Assembly: GCA_946811185.2 (NCBI GenBank)
Contig: OX328096.1
Location: 24,183,881-24,247,880, forward strand
Source: Hippopus hippopus
Taxonomy: Eukaryota; Mollusca; Bivalvia; Cardiida; Cardiidae
DNA: 64,000 nucleotides
Reading direction: 5' to 3'
The translations under genes were made by a program, and so were the position numbers. Positions 1 to 40,569 of the stretch are shown piece by piece. Position 1 is the stretch's first letter, and every line of letters begins with the position of its first letter. The notes under the pieces were generated by a model. That model was not told the DNA's origin. It searched no databases and worked only from the letters and a program-made list of their open reading frames with translations.

Positions 1-591
1 TAGTCAATGAGTTTGATAAAAATGACAACACATAAACACGAATGTGAGATTCTGTTTATCACAGAAAACGAATGACAGACAGAAAAATATCCTGCATCGT
101 CACCTTTAGCCTCTATACCATTCACGGGTCCATGTTTACAGTTGTAGTTTGGTTTCAAATGTGTATATACACAAGTGAATAATTCTTTGACATTTACACT
201 GAAAGAAGAATAAAATAGTTTATAGAGGGGTTAAGTCCACCTTTTTCCGCAATAATATTGATTTTAAGAGATTTTCGCTGCATTTCTTGGTTTTTATCAA
301 ACATGAAAATCTAAAATTTTCCACGCATATACATCTTAGCAACAATGACGTCATTTTTCCACGAAACGGCTTAGCAGTATGTGGGTGGTTTTTTGGCTTC
401 ACACACTTATGACTGAAAATTGATCAGAACCAGGACCCAAAGACGATAATACACTAGTGTGTTATCAAAAATAAGTCATGGGTTTATTACACTGCCGTAG
501 GAGGTTTTATGTGATAAATATGGATATCTATGTATGAGAACAGGAAAGGGTTGGTGAAAATATTTGAAGTTATATTAGATACAAATTTGGA
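1..591. other. Unassigned sequence
   Basis: AT-rich with no recognisable gene, repeat or strong motif. Confidence 0.5.
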
Positions 592-813
592 ATAAACTCT
601 CTACCAAATGACAAAATTTCAGACTTGTCCTATTGAAAGCATTTGCAGGTGACAAAATAAATGTAGCTCGAGTGATGATTTCTGTCCTTGATAAGACAGA
701 AAACATTGTGAGAAAAGGAGAAAATGCTGGTAACCAGCATTTTCTCCTTTTCCCACAATGTTTTCAAAAGCCTTCTTGTTCAGGGTCGTTAAAACTTGGG
801 ATTAAAGGGTTAA
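592..813 (-). mobile_element. Family A MITE, copy A1 (type description)
   Basis: Family A is about 225 bp, bounded by TTAA. The plus-orientation left end is TTAACCCTTTACCACAC and the right end TTTGGTAAAGAGTTAA. The left arm reads GAAGCCTTTTGAAAACATTG; the centre is a near-perfect hairpin (GGAGAAAATGCTGGT, one A, ACCAGCATTTTCTCC) extended by CCCACAATG; the right arm contains TTTGTCGTCTGCAAATGC. It has no coding capacity. TTAA flanks and CCCTTT ends fit a piggyBac-derived MITE (inference). In this copy the hairpin is intact and the left TTAA is decayed to TAAA. Confidence 0.8.
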
Positions 814-837
814 AAGAACTTGAAGTGAGTGGCATGA

Positions 838-1606
838 TTTAAATAATCACATGTTTGGTAGTTCATTGATGTTATTCTAGTTGACATGTGAGTAATCTGA
901 ACTGCTCCTGCTCTATTTTCAACAGGAGAAAACCATTTGGTGTTTTTGTGTTCAACAAGGACCTGATAAAGTTATTATTTTTTCGAATAATTTACATCAC
1001 TACTTCGAACTGAAAATTTTGTAGTCCCTTCTTGTATCCAAATCTGTAAGGATTTTTTTTTTTTTAAAAAATATCCTTCTTGTACATTGATTGCTTGATT
1101 TGCATGCTTTTTGCTTTCATTTTTTTGTCTCAATTTTTATGTTATTTTGTTTTATCTCTTACACTAAAACACTTGTTTTTTTGAAGTTTTCTCACTTTTA
1201 TTTTATCTGCTGTTGCTAGGAATGTTGTTATTATTTTGTTTTACTTTAGTTAAAGCTTTTTGTTGATGTTTTACAATACTCTGATCAAAGATCAAATTTA
1301 CTGTATGCATTTTCTCTATTAACCTCATATTTGTGTGTTCAATGATACAATTACATGCATTTTACCATAAGCTACATCAGAAAGTACACATTGGCCCATT
1401 GCCATGCATATATGACTTTTGCAATACATGGGATTTGAAAAGTTATTTGATAAGGGCAGTTACTTGTTGCAAGCAATTAATTCTTCCCTACACTGTTTCG
1501 AACAGTATCGTTTGCAAAGTCTATTTTCGTTAACTTTAATCATTTTTTGTGTATTGTTTGAAGATCTGCGAAAAAACTTCCTGCTAAATGACACATTGAT
1601 TTTTTT
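838..1606. other. Unassigned T-rich sequence
   Basis: Long T-rich stretches and short chance frames only. Confidence 0.5.
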
Positions 1607-1837
1607 TTAACCCTTTACCACACAATCCTGATTTTTAACTACCTTTTGGAAGGCTTTTGAAAACAAGGTGGGAAAAGGAAAAGATGTAGGTAACCAGCGT
1701 TTTCTCCTTTCCAACAATTTTTTTCATTTTTTTTTTTTTTCACAGAGAAATTCATCATTTTCATCAAATTTAATTTCTTTACTGCAAATGCATTCAATTT
1801 GGACAAGCTTAAAATTTTGTTGTGTGGTAAAGAGTTA
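1607..1837 (+). mobile_element. Family A MITE, copy A2
   Basis: Complete from TTAACCCTTTACC to GGTAAAGAGTTA. The hairpin stem is eroded and followed by a T-run. Confidence 0.75.
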
Positions 1838-1931
1838 GTAATTTGAATAACTCATTCTCTAACAAAATATTAAACTCTGGTAAAAGGACAACTTTTGTTT
1901 TGTGATGAGTGAATGTTTCCTTGATTATTGT

Positions 1932-2158
1932 TTAACTCTACCAAACAACTTAATTTTAAACTTGTCCAAATTCAAAGCATTTGCAGACGACAAAATAAAC
2001 ATGACACAAAATTTGGAATTTGTTTTAGGAAGGGTAGAAAACATTGTGGGAAAACGAGAAAATGCTGATTACCAGCATTTTCTCCTTTTCCCATATTGTT
2101 TTCAAATGGCCTCTTTCTCAGGGTCGTTAAAACTAGGGATTGTGTGGTAAAGGGTTAA
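1932..2158 (-). mobile_element. Family A MITE, copy A3
   Basis: Full length. Its right TTAA (2155-2158) is also the left TTAA of the next copy. Confidence 0.8.
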
Positions 2159-2365
2159 CTCTTTAACAGATGACAAATAATTAGATTGGTTCAAATTGAA
2201 AGCATTTTCAGACAACAAATTAATAGTGTGTCTGATGATGGAATTTGTCTCTGAAGGGTAAGAAAATATTGAAGAAGAAGATAAAATGCTGGTTACCAGC
2301 ATTTTATCTTTTTTGCACAAATGTTTTCAAAAATTTTCTTTCATTAAAATGCTGAATCTGTTGTT
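2155..2365 (-). mobile_element. Family A MITE, copy A4 (decayed)
   Basis: The hairpin is perfect but carries a matched change: GATAAAA and TTTTATC instead of GAGAAAA and TTTTCTC. The far end is poorly preserved. Confidence 0.65.
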
Positions 2366-2592
2366 TTACGCATTACCAAACAATCCCAAATTTTAGTGAT
2401 CCTAAAAATTATGTCCTCTGAAGACACTGTTGGAAAAGGATAAAATGCTGATAACCAGCCTTTTTTTTTCCTTTTCCCTATTGTTTTCTACCTTTTCAAA
2501 GATAATCCCATCATTTGACGGACAACTAACTCATCAGTTAAATGCTTTCAATTAGGACAAGTTTAAAATTTTGTTGTGTGGTAAACACTTAA
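2366..2592 (+). mobile_element. Family A MITE, copy A5
   Basis: Directly abuts A4. The left TTAA is lost; the right end GTGTGGTAAACACTTAA is mutated. A further right-arm fragment (GCTTTCAATATGG...) follows at 2635-2685. Confidence 0.65.
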
Positions 2593-2779
2593 CATCGCTG
2601 AGAAATAAGGCTATTGGGAAACATCTGTCTCCTATAAATGCTTTCAATATGGTTCAGTCCAAAATTTTATTGTCGGGTGAAGGGTGAATTTTCATTGTTT
2701 TTGATAATGTGCCTGGCAGCTATTAACAAAGCATATCAAACACTTGCCATTCAGGTGTAAACATTTCTATATTATAAAT

Positions 2780-3032
2780 GAGACATGCTCTGGCAAAAGG
2801 GGGCTTAATGCATCTCCGTGATACATGATACCAGCCCAAGTCATCACAAAATTATGGATCCAAAAGAGCCAGTTTTCAAACAACCGACTTAATCATGGGG
2901 TAAACTGGTCCTTTGACATACCGAAAATTGACCGATAGCGAAAAGTTTCGGCCCAGGTCAGCCTGCGCAGGCTGACCTGAGTCGATACTTTTCGCAGATG
3001 CATTAAGCCCCCTTTTCACAGAGCATGGCTCA
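2780..3032. mobile_element. Family B palindromic MITE, copy B1 (type description)
   Basis: Terminal inverted repeats: ATGCTCTGGCAAAAGGGGG at the left, CCCCCTTTTCACAGAGCATG at the right, each followed inward by a TTAATGCAT-type block. A central foldback, AGGTCAGCCTGCGCAGGCTG, recurs in all copies. About 250 bp, non-coding. Confidence 0.75.
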
Positions 3033-3142
3033 AATATTTTGTTACATTTCTTGAGTTCTAAATGCCTTAGATGAATTTTTTTCTGGCATACACTTTCTAC
3101 GATTTGGTGGACATTGTTGATGACATTATGACAGCTCTTTTG

Positions 3143-3409
3143 TTTGAGTCACACTCTGGCAAGAAGGGGTTTGATACATTTCTGTGATGCATTATACCAA
3201 GCAAGTCATCACATAATTATGGATCCATAAAAGTCCATTTCGTCTTACAAATGACTGTAACATGAGTCAGAATGGTCCTTTGACATGCAGAAAATTGACC
3301 AATAGCAGAAAGTTTTGACCCAGGTCAGCCTGCACGGACTGTGCAGGCTGACCTGGGTTGATACATTTTGTAAGATTCACTAAACACCCTTTTCACAGAG
3401 TATGGCTTC
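3143..3409. mobile_element. Family B MITE, copy B2
   Basis: Same ends and centre as B1 (CACTCTGGCAAGAAGGGG to TTTCACAGAGTATGGC). The centre has a longer palindrome: GGTCAGCCTGCAC, a 5-nt spacer, then GTGCAGGCTGACC. Confidence 0.72.
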
Positions 3410-3664
3410 TTTATGTATTCCTTAGGTTTCACAAGTACAAAAGCTTTGGCACTTCTGTATGTTCATCTTACTGATAAAAAAAAGGTCATTTACTCTCTTT
3501 GCAACTTTTCTTTGCTTCTTTTAGCATAGATAGAATAAAATGATAATCTAAACTGAAGAAGTGTGTTTAAATGATATTCTGTCTTAAAATTACTCCTACT
3601 TTTTTCATTTCTTGATTATCATATAATGTCCTATTCAGTGCAGACTTTACACATTGCTGTTGTT

Positions 3665-3889
3665 CAATCCTTTACCAACAATCCTGGGTTTTAGTGACCT
3701 TGAGAAAGAAGCCTTTTGAAAACATTGTGTGAAAAGGTGAAAATGGTAACCAGCATTTTCTCCTTTTTTAGCACAATGTTTTCTACCCTGTCAAAGACAG
3801 AATTATAATTTGAAATGCATTTATTTTGTCGTCTTCAAATGCTTTCAGTTTGGACTAGACCAAAATTTTGTTGTTTGGTAAAGAGTTAA
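3665..3889 (+). mobile_element. Family A MITE, copy A6
   Basis: Left end TCAATCCTTTACC, right end TTTGGTAAAGAGTTAA. Three bases are missing from one hairpin arm. Confidence 0.75.
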
Positions 3890-4336
3890 ATATAATAGGT
3901 TAGGCTATTGTAGCTAACAGGTTTGGGGAAAAAAATGTGGAAATAGAAGGAGTTGCTTTTTGCAAGCAGCTGCTTCTTTTTCCACTAGTGTAATATACCA
4001 ACAAACAGAATTCTTGAAAACCACCAATATCTTGGACTGTTAGTAAGAAAATTAGATGCAACACAGGTCAAGCAGAAAGGTGACTCCGTTAGGGTTTGCA
4101 CAGATCATAACTTATACATTTTATCTACAAGAGACACTTGGTATACCGAAAAGCACCTATATGCATATTTTGTGGGAAACCATTTGAGTGCATTTCAATA
4201 GGAACAAGCAGAAGTCATTTGTGTCCTCTCCCGTCCCAGTTCAACATACTGTACAATGATTCAACTATATTTCGCAACATGGAAATATTATCATCTACCT
4301 CACTGATTGTGTTTTATGTTTGGCCCTTGCACTTTA

Positions 4337-4397
4337 TTGAGTCATGCTCTGTGAAAAGGAATCTTAATGCATCTGCAAAAAGTATCAGCCCATTAAA
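4337..4397. repeat. Family B end fragment
   Basis: GAGTCATGCTCTGTGAAAAG followed by TTAATGCATCTGCAAAAAG is the outermost 60 bp of a family B element; the remainder is absent. Confidence 0.6.
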
Positions 4398-4478
4398 CAA
4401 ATACATATTTCCTCCAGGTTTATTGTGTTTTCAAAGCCGCGTGGGATGGTCACTGGGTTCTTTCAAAGAACACCAGTT

Positions 4479-4556
4479 TGTGTACACTCTGTCTGTCTGT
4501 CTGTCTCCTCTCTCTCTCTCCTCTCTCTCTCTCTCCCACCCTCTCTCTCTCTTGTT
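4479..4556. repeat. CTGT / CT microsatellite
   Basis: Starts as CTGT repeats and continues as a long interrupted CT run. It creates the spurious Leu/Ser-rich and Arg/Glu-rich open frames in this area. Confidence 0.85.
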
Positions 4557-5464
4557 TGAGTGCGGAACTACACAATGACTGTGACCTTTGCATGCTGTCA
4601 GACAGCTTAAATTTCTTTTCATATGACAGTTATTACAGGCCTTTGTTACAAGGATTTGTCTTTCAGAGGAAAGAAGAAAGGCTTCTCACTGCTTCCTCAG
4701 AGAAAATGGAAGGAAAGGTATAAAATGAATTTCTCATCTTGATTTAATGATTTCTGTGGAAACTGATTGCAAGTTTGTTATTAGTTGGGGAGCTTTCTTT
4801 TTTGTCCCTGTGACCCAATAAAGAAACATGGTCTACCATCAGGAAGGGCCATTCTTTTGGCCTAATTTGTCAATGGCAGATGTGCTTCAGGTGGAATCAC
4901 AAAGAAGACATTCAGCTGAGGAGTAATTTTTAAAATAGCTTTTGGTGTAGGTCACACGATATATATTTGACAAAAAGAAACACCAAAACTCTGGGTTTAC
5001 TTATAAAAATGCTGGGATTTTCGCTCTATTTTCAATGTACAAAAAAAAAAATCCAGTGATTTGACACTTATCATAGTTTAACCTGCCTTTAAATTCATAA
5101 GAATTTTTATGGTCAAAGGGAAGAAACTTTTAGTGCCTTAAACTTAGAAATGGAGTTATCTCCCTTACCTTTTAATTTCGCCTCCAGTCCCGCTCTATAC
5201 ATTACTTTGTTATTTCTCGCGTTACTATCTAAAACGAAGCCAAAAAAAATGGATGATCTCGAATAGAGAAATACATTATTAAGTGGGTTTGAAGTGACTT
5301 TTAAAACTCAGTAGTCTTGATCTTTCAACTGCTTAAGAATAAGTCTAAAGATTTCTGTTTGATTGAGAAAGAGAAGCAAATTCCTTCTAAAAAGGATCAT
5401 ATAGCAACGATCCATGTTTCTAATTACTACTAGATCTATTAATGAAAATAAAGAATATAATATG

Positions 5465-5716
5465 AACCATGCTCTGGCAAAAGGGAGTTTAATGCATCTC
5501 CGAGATGCATTATATCAAGCAGGTAATCACATAGCCATGGATACAAAAATTCAATTTGTCTAACAACCGTCTAAATCATAAGGTAGACTGACACTCTGAC
5601 ATGCGGAAAATTGATAAATAGCAAACGGTTCCGGTCCAGGTCAACCTGCGCAGGCTGACCTGAATCGATATTTTTAGCAGATACACTAAACCCTCTTTTC
5701 AGAGAGCATGGCTCAT
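5465..5716. mobile_element. Family B MITE, copy B3
   Basis: Left end ACCATGCTCTGGCAAAAGGG, right end CAGAGAGCATGGCTC, centre GGTCAACCTGCGCAGGCTGA. Confidence 0.72.
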
Positions 5717-5983
5717 ATAGATTTATAATAATTTTAAAGTATTTCCCTAGTAAACGAGTATACTTTGAACTGGAAACCCCATAGTGTCTAAATGTGAGTA
5801 AGAGTAACCGCTCATACTTTTATTACACGCTTTTCCACTACCCATAGCTTAAAAAAATATCGGGATGAATATACGGTTTAAAGGAGCTGATTAAGCTCAT
5901 AAGAGAGACAGTTTTCGATATTTAGGGAAAAAAAACCTCACTTTTTGAAGCATTTTCAAAGCCAACATTCCGTTTGATTTGCA

Positions 5984-6297
5984 GCCGAGCACCGGTAACG
6001 CAGTTGGTATCGTATAGGACTCCAGAACAGGGGGTGGCTGGTTCGATCCTCGGCTCTGCCAATTTCTTTCGGAGGATCGGTGATAGTCATTGCGACAGCA
6101 TTCATTCCTCTCTCTCCGCTGATCATTGTTTCGCAGACGGTTATGTGGGAAAGCAGGCAGTGGCTTAGAAAGAATATTGTGCGAAGTACTGGTAAAAGAA
6201 ACTCCAGGAAAGCATGGATAGGTGCACTGGCCGCCGTGATATAACTAAAATGATGTTGAAAATTACAAAAATGTTACAATCAATCAATCAACCATTA
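5984..6297 (+). mobile_element. tRNA-derived SINE, type 1
   Basis: The tRNA-like head has an A-box-like ACGCAGTTGGTATCG and a B-box GGTTCGATCC. A core follows (AGTACTGGTAAAAGAAACTC, CAGGAAAGCATGG) and then a CAATCAATCAATCAA tail. GATTTGCA occurs at both flanks (5976-5983 and 6298-6305), consistent with target-primed insertion. Confidence 0.78.
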
Positions 6298-6305
6298 GAT
6301 TTGCA

Positions 6306-7094
6306 AAACAATACTTGCTTTAAAGTGAAAATTATAGTCAAATTGTCAAAATTTTATTTGGTGATATTGTGTATTTCACGCTATTCAATTTCATATATCT
6401 TATTTGAGTATATTCTTATTTGAGTAATTAAAACCTAGAAATATTCAATTATATACCGAACCAGTTACCACGTGATTATTTGAATACCCATCATTTTATG
6501 AATTCTATAGTCATAGGGAAAAACTCATACAGTTTTGAAGTTATTAAGAGTCATCTTCCATATCTGTGACCACACCCTCCAAATGCTTGGCAAATAAAAA
6601 GAAAAGTCCCCAGTCAAAAAGTCAGGAGGAAATATGAAATGTAAATTATATGAAAGTAAATAAGTACTCGGTAATCAAGGCTTTCGAAGTTTGCACAATA
6701 AAACAATTCAGCCATTCGGGTTTTGTAAAATGATTCCTACTTCCAGGCGAATAACGGATGTAAAGTTTTTAGAGCTCTACGTCAGATTAAAAATATGAGA
6801 TCAAGAAGTCAAGATTTTTGTCTGTAAGGCTACATTTGGTAACGTAAGTGTTAGTATTTGTCCATTCATTTTCTTCAAATGTTTTATTACCTTATTTAGA
6901 GTTATATGCTTTTTAAAACCCTTTAAAGGTACAATAAGCAAACCGTTGCTTCCCACTTAAAATTTTAGCGGTTGTTGTGTTTACGAAATATGTTGACATA
7001 CAAGGGAAACCACTGCCTTGTACAAAATGCTTCATTTATATATCTTCAGTTGCTTTCTCTTATGCGTGATTTTTTTCCCTGTCTGCCCGTCCAT
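6306..7094. other. Unassigned sequence
   Basis: No gene or repeat recognised between the SINE and the 155-bp array. Confidence 0.5.
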
Positions 7095-7750
7095 AAGCAA
7101 TTTCTTGTGTGCGCTACTCCTCCTACAGTTTTTATCGGAATAACTTGAAACTTACCACAATGAATCTCTATGATGTGTAGTTGTGCATGTGACTCTTTAC
7201 ATTTGGATCTCTTTAGGCGTTCTAGAATTATCTGCCCTTGATTTCTGAAATGACCAATTCTTCTGCGGCTATCTTCTCCTACAGGTTCTATCTGAATAAC
7301 TTGAAACTTACCAAAATGAATTTCTGTGATGTGTAGTTGTGCATGTGACTCTTTACATTTGGATCTCTATAGGCGTTTTAGAGTTATCTGCCCTTGATTT
7401 CTGAAATAACCAATTTCTTGTGCGGCTATCTACTCCTACAGTTTCTATCAGAACAACTTGAAACTTACTACAATGAATCTCTGTGATGTGTAATTGTGCG
7501 TGTGACTCTTTACATTTGGATCTGTTTAGGCATTCTAGAGTTATCTGCCCTTAATTTTTGAAACAGAAAATAGCTAATTTCTTGATGGCTTTCTTCCCAT
7601 GTGGATTTCATCAGAATAACTTGAAACTTACCACAGTGTATTTCTTTGATGTCTTGATGTACATACCCCCATTTTTTCGTTATATCACTTGAGGCATTCT
7701 AGAGTTATATGCCCTTGAACTCTAACATTATAAATTTCTTGTGTGTTAGA
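7095..7750. repeat. Tandem array, about 155-bp unit, four copies
   Basis: The phrase AACTTGAAACTTACCACAAT recurs at about 7143, 7296, 7454 and 7617, each followed by GTGACTCTTTACATTTGGAT-like text and TATCTGCCCTT. The last unit is the most diverged. Confidence 0.8.
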
Positions 7751-7985
7751 GGGTTAAATGTGTGTGTGTGTTGTTGTTGTTTTTTAATAAACTATTACAG
7801 ATGATCAAGACTTATTTTCCTCATTATGCAAAATAACTCCATGGTCTCAAATGTGATCCCTAACTGTCCAGTGTCTTGTTCTTTTACGGTACATTCTTCA
7901 TTTTAACCCATTTCACTGATAAGCCCTTTCGGGTGTATATGCGCCGCTCTGCGAAGCTCTTGTTTTTCTTATCGTCTTCACTTGA

Positions 7986-8212
7986 TAGCCCTCGTTTCCA
8001 ACTACGCGTTTTTACCCGCGCGGGTGATGCGGATTTTCTCCGCGCGGAGAGAGAAAATAAACGGGCAAGTTAAATTTCATTGTCTCATTTCCAACCATAC
8101 GTATCACCGCACAGCAGAAAGTCCATGCGAAAAAAAAAAAAACAACCGCGCGGGTCTTACCGTGCGGTAATTATCAGCGCGGGTAAAAACGCATGTTTTG
8201 AAACGAGGGCTA
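7986..8212. mobile_element. Family H GC-rich foldback element
   Basis: Inverted ends TAGCCCTCGTTTC and GAAACGAGGGCTA, then GCGTTTTTACCCGCGC and its complement inward, with further CGCGCGG palindromes. Much richer in GC and CpG than its surroundings. TA at both edges may be the target duplication. Confidence 0.7.
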
Positions 8213-8483
8213 TTACAAACTTCAGAACGGTAAACCGGCGTAATATTGTTGTTGCAAGAACACCCAGGTCTCTATGACCAAAGCTTGAAACAACACAAGG
8301 ATCAGGTATGCTTCCTCCTCCGATTTCTTATAACTGTCCTCTTTATAAACTCGATCATTAAGTTATTATGCCCTTTTCTTCTTTGAAGAAAACTCGACAA
8401 AAAGATGGCAGCCATGATGAATAGGCAAATTGAGAGATTACAGCGCAGTTTGTTGCTGCGAAAATCTAGATTAAAACGTAGGG

Positions 8484-8552
8484 TTGGAAATGGGGGTCTC
8501 ACCTTGCGGTAATTACCTGCACGGGTAAAAACGCGTGGTTGAAAACGAGGGC
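8484..8552. repeat. Family H single arm
   Basis: GGTCTCACCTTGCGGTAAT through CGGGTAAAAACGCGTGGTTG to AAAACGAGGGCTTAC matches the right arm of the foldback at 7986-8212. Confidence 0.65.
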
Positions 8553-9289
8553 TTACACGTTTGTAATCGTCTTTGTTTTATATATTATCTTCAGCTAGGT
8601 GGCATTTTACAAATACATAGTCTAATCTTCGAAGAATATGACTTGTGCAGACAACGGTGTTCCATGCTGCCCACTCATATAAGGGACGTTACTCTGGTAT
8701 ATAAAGAGACAAAGGATTGTATGAGTTTTCTCCCTTAGACCATCAATCGTGATACAATTTCGCCAACTGACATATTTTTATAAAACATCGGTTCGGAGCA
8801 GACAGGAAAAGCAAAAGCGTATGCCCTTAGAGAAAGTATAAGGAACCAACACGTTTGTCAGTGGATATATTCATAAATGAGGGTTTTCAGTGTCGAAGGC
8901 CTTCGACCAATAATTTATTAGATCTACTGTGATGTGGTCATTCTAAGCTTTCTTGTATTTCTGTACTTTTAGATATTTCCCTTCAGTTCCTGTGAATGGT
9001 AACTATAATTCGTCATTGAATTTAAGCCGTTGAAGCTTTTATCTTCTGTTTTATCGGTCTATAAAAGAAGACTTAAATGGCTTTTGCAAGCAGTTCAGGA
9101 AAAGAATTGAAACGGGCATTTCCCCCCATTCGAAATCGCTTTCTTCCGTTTCAGAGACAGATCTAATTATTTGATGTAGTTTTTACGCCACACTACAGCT
9201 TAAAAACGATCTCACACGAAATTCGGTTTTTTAGGGCAATCTGATGAAATCTTACACATGCTTGTTTACATGTCCAGAATCTAACACAA
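8553..9289. other. Unassigned sequence upstream of GLUD1
   Basis: No coding signal; distal promoter elements may be here but none is recognisable. Confidence 0.45.
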
Positions 9290-9479
9290 CTGCATGGGAT
9301 CAATATTTTTGTTTATACCAAAAACTCATATACAACGTGGCCATTGATTGGCCCATATTGGGTCACATGTGAGACACACCTCCACTTGCGTTGTTAAGCC
9401 AAGGTCGTGTTAATCTTCCTATGTTGAATATTCGACAGTTCAGTTTTCTTCACTAGTGCAGGAGAAACAAGAGGAGAAA
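9290..9479 (+). promoter_or_regulatory. Candidate GLUD1 promoter / 5' UTR
   Basis: Two inverted CCAAT boxes (ATTGG at 9347-9351 and 9357-9361) lie about 120-130 bp upstream of the start codon. A half-site-like CCAAGGTCGTG follows near 9400, and a pyrimidine-rich TCAGTTTTCTTC near 9440 could be an initiator. No TATA box is at a convincing distance. Prediction from motifs only. Confidence 0.35.
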
Positions 9480-38283
<28,804 letters not shown>

Positions 38284-38362
38284 AGGAAAACTGCACATTT
38301 TTAGTTCACATGAACATGTACTAGTATTTTCCTGACATCAACATGTTATGTTCTCCACATTG

Positions 38363-38627
38363 CTGAGCCATGCTCTTGCAAAAGAGGGCTTAATGCATAT
38401 CGTTGATGCATTATACCAAGTAAGTCATTTCATAATTATGTATTCATACAAATCATTTTGTGTCACAACAGACTGAATCCTGAGGTAGAATGGCCTTTGG
38501 ACATGCAAAAAATATACCAAAGGCAAAAAGTTTCTATTAGGTCAGCGTGCATGGACTGTGCAGGCTGACCTGGGTTGATCTTTTTTGCAGATGTATAAAA
38601 CCCCCTTTTCACAGAGCAAGGTTCATT
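38363..38627. mobile_element. Family B MITE, copy B5, in the presumed GLUD1 3' UTR
   Basis: GAGCCATGCTCTTGCAAAAG to CCCCCTTTTCACAGAGCAAG, centre GGTCAGCGTGCATGGACTGT then GCAGGCTGACC. Starts 80 bp after the stop codon. Confidence 0.73.
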
Positions 38628-39082
38628 TTCATTGCTACACACTCATAAGTTGTGTGCTGCTTGAGCTTACTTGTTTTAATTTTTATCAAAAGATTATACC
38701 AAAAGTGAATGCAATAAAAGTGTTCATTAGTACTAAATTCTATATTTAGGACAATCGTTTTAATTGTCTGACACAAACCTTAACATGGATGAGACAGCAA
38801 CATTTTACATTTTGATTTTTGAAATGAAAGTGTTAAGTAATATGCCAGTAGATTTTGTTTTCCACTGTGCTCTCATTTGAGCCAAGAAATAAGCCGAAAT
38901 TGGTCTTCATATTATAATTTTGTATTATGTTATATTGTTATTTCACTAGATTATATATAGACCATTTAATGTTAGAGACAATAGATTTTAGGAGTATGAG
39001 GCTCTCATAGTAGAACGTTTCAGGTTCAACTCATGCAGAGAGTAGGATCAACCATAAGAACTCGAATGTGTATAAATAAGTA
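38628..39082. other. GLUD1 3' UTR end and downstream sequence
   Basis: Contains the candidate AATAAA at 38713; nothing else recognised. Confidence 0.45.
38713..38718 (+). terminator. Candidate GLUD1 polyadenylation signal AATAAA
   Basis: First canonical AATAAA after the stop codon, about 430 bp downstream. If used, the 3' UTR would contain the whole family B palindromic element at 38363-38627. Confidence 0.45.
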
Positions 39083-39292
39083 TTAACCCTTTATCACAGA
39101 TTGCCTAGTTTCAAACTTCCTGAAGAAGGCCTTTGCAAACATCTTTGAAAAAGGAGAAAATGCTGGTAACCAGCATTTTCTCCTTTTTGCACATTGTTTT
39201 CCATCCTAACAAAGTCAGAAGTCATCATTTGTCATCAGCAAATGCTTTCAAATTGGACATGTCTAAAATTTTGTCATTTTGTAAAGAGTTAT
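39083..39292 (+). mobile_element. Family A MITE, copy A39
   Basis: TTAACCCTTTATCACAGATT to TTTGTAAAGAGTTA; hairpin intact. A family C-like hairpin fragment follows at 39380-39455. Confidence 0.78.
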
Positions 39293-39493
39293 CCTTTAAA
39301 CCAAAAGTTAAATTGGTGGAGATTTTTCTGTGAATGGAAAAGTACAAGGCTTTTTGGCCAGAATATGTCTGAAATCGCAGGAGATTGCACATCAGTGGTT
39401 ACACTGCAGGCTATGTGCTGTATGACCTTGATCTACACTGTCAGCTAAAGCAATAAAAAGTTAGGCAGTCTTTTCATGAGTAACAGGTATGAA

Positions 39494-40263
39494 CATTAAT
39501 TACTGGCCAAAGACCAGAGTGCTTATTTTGTGGCCTGGTGTTCATTGGTTGTACCACCGTCTTTGTGTTAACTTTTATTCAAAACATGTTTGCCATTGAA
39601 ACAATTGAACCACTTTCATGTCAGCCAAACTTCATAAATTGGTCCCTCCAAGCTGCTTTTCAGAATTCATCATTAAATTCATTTCAATTAGCCATGATTG
39701 TTATGGATACAAGATTTTAAAGATTGAAACTCAGAAATCTTTTTTTTTTTTCTAAAACAGCTGATTGAATTTATATGGTGTAAGTGATGATTTTGTGATC
39801 TCTTGATATGATCTCAATTCATTCAGAGATGGCTGCTGTCAGCTTATTTTCACTAAGTCACTTTTTCTCATAAAACTTCTGGTCAGAATTCTGTAGTTTA
39901 GGTTAGTGATCCTGGAAGAACTTCTTTTACATTCTTTGATGGCAATTCAGCCTAGAAACATAGTTGTTACAGGCTTGGTTAATTTTCTCATTATGGTCTT
40001 TGATGCAATTTAGCCTATACAGCAATTTTGGATATCTTTTCAAAAGCGCCAAAAGCCCTAAATTTGTCATTTTTTGGGCAACTAAACATATTGAGAATAT
40101 TTTCAGGCGCTTGATCATATATTAAGCAAAACAAACATATAATATGGGCCTGGCTTACTTTCTGTCAATGGCCTAAAGTGCAAAAATTGGAAATCCTTCC
40201 CAATTTATGGTCACTACCCTTGTTAGCAGGTAGGGTAATGCAAGGCCATCATGGCCCTTGTCA
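39494..40263 (+). repeat. Diverged 'CCACTGGCC' family copy (D2)
   Basis: TTACTGGCCAAAGACCAGAG near the start and AAGGCCATCATGGCCCTTGT at the end match the ends of the element at 22131-23212; the interior is strongly diverged. Confidence 0.5.
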
Positions 40264-40335
40264 TATTTTTGTGTTTTTGGCACACCAAGTATTGATATTA
40301 TTAAACGTTCGGTGATAAATAAATTATTCCCATGT

Positions 40336-40569
40336 TTAACCCTTTACCACAAAATCTGGAGTGTGACAAAAGATCTGAAGGAAGAGGCCTTTTGAAAACA
40401 TTGTGGGGGAGGAAGGAAAAAATGCTGGTAACCAGCATTTTTCTCCTTTTCTGACAATGTTTTCTACCCTTCCAAGGCAATTTTCTATTTTTGAGTCACA
40501 ATTATTTTGTAGTCTGCAAAAGCTTTCAAATTAGGCAAGCGTAAAATTTTGTCGTTTGGTAAAGGGTTA
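40336..40569 (+). mobile_element. Family A MITE, copy A40
   Basis: TTAACCCTTTACCACAAAAT to GTTTGGTAAAGGGTTAG; stem interrupted by GGGGGAGGAAGG. Confidence 0.77.

Larger units (their letters stand above)
3890..5464. other. Unassigned sequence around a microsatellite
   Basis: Apart from the family B fragment and the CT microsatellite nothing is recognised. The 146-codon frame at 4138 runs through both repeats and is not credible. Confidence 0.5.

Noticed and set aside
4138..4578. 146-codon plus-strand open frame
   Set aside because: It runs through a family B fragment and a CT microsatellite, has no recognisable domain and no splice partners.
7095..7750. CRISPR-like or satellite array
   Set aside because: Long (155 bp) diverged tandem units without unique spacers in a eukaryotic sequence; an ordinary tandem repeat.
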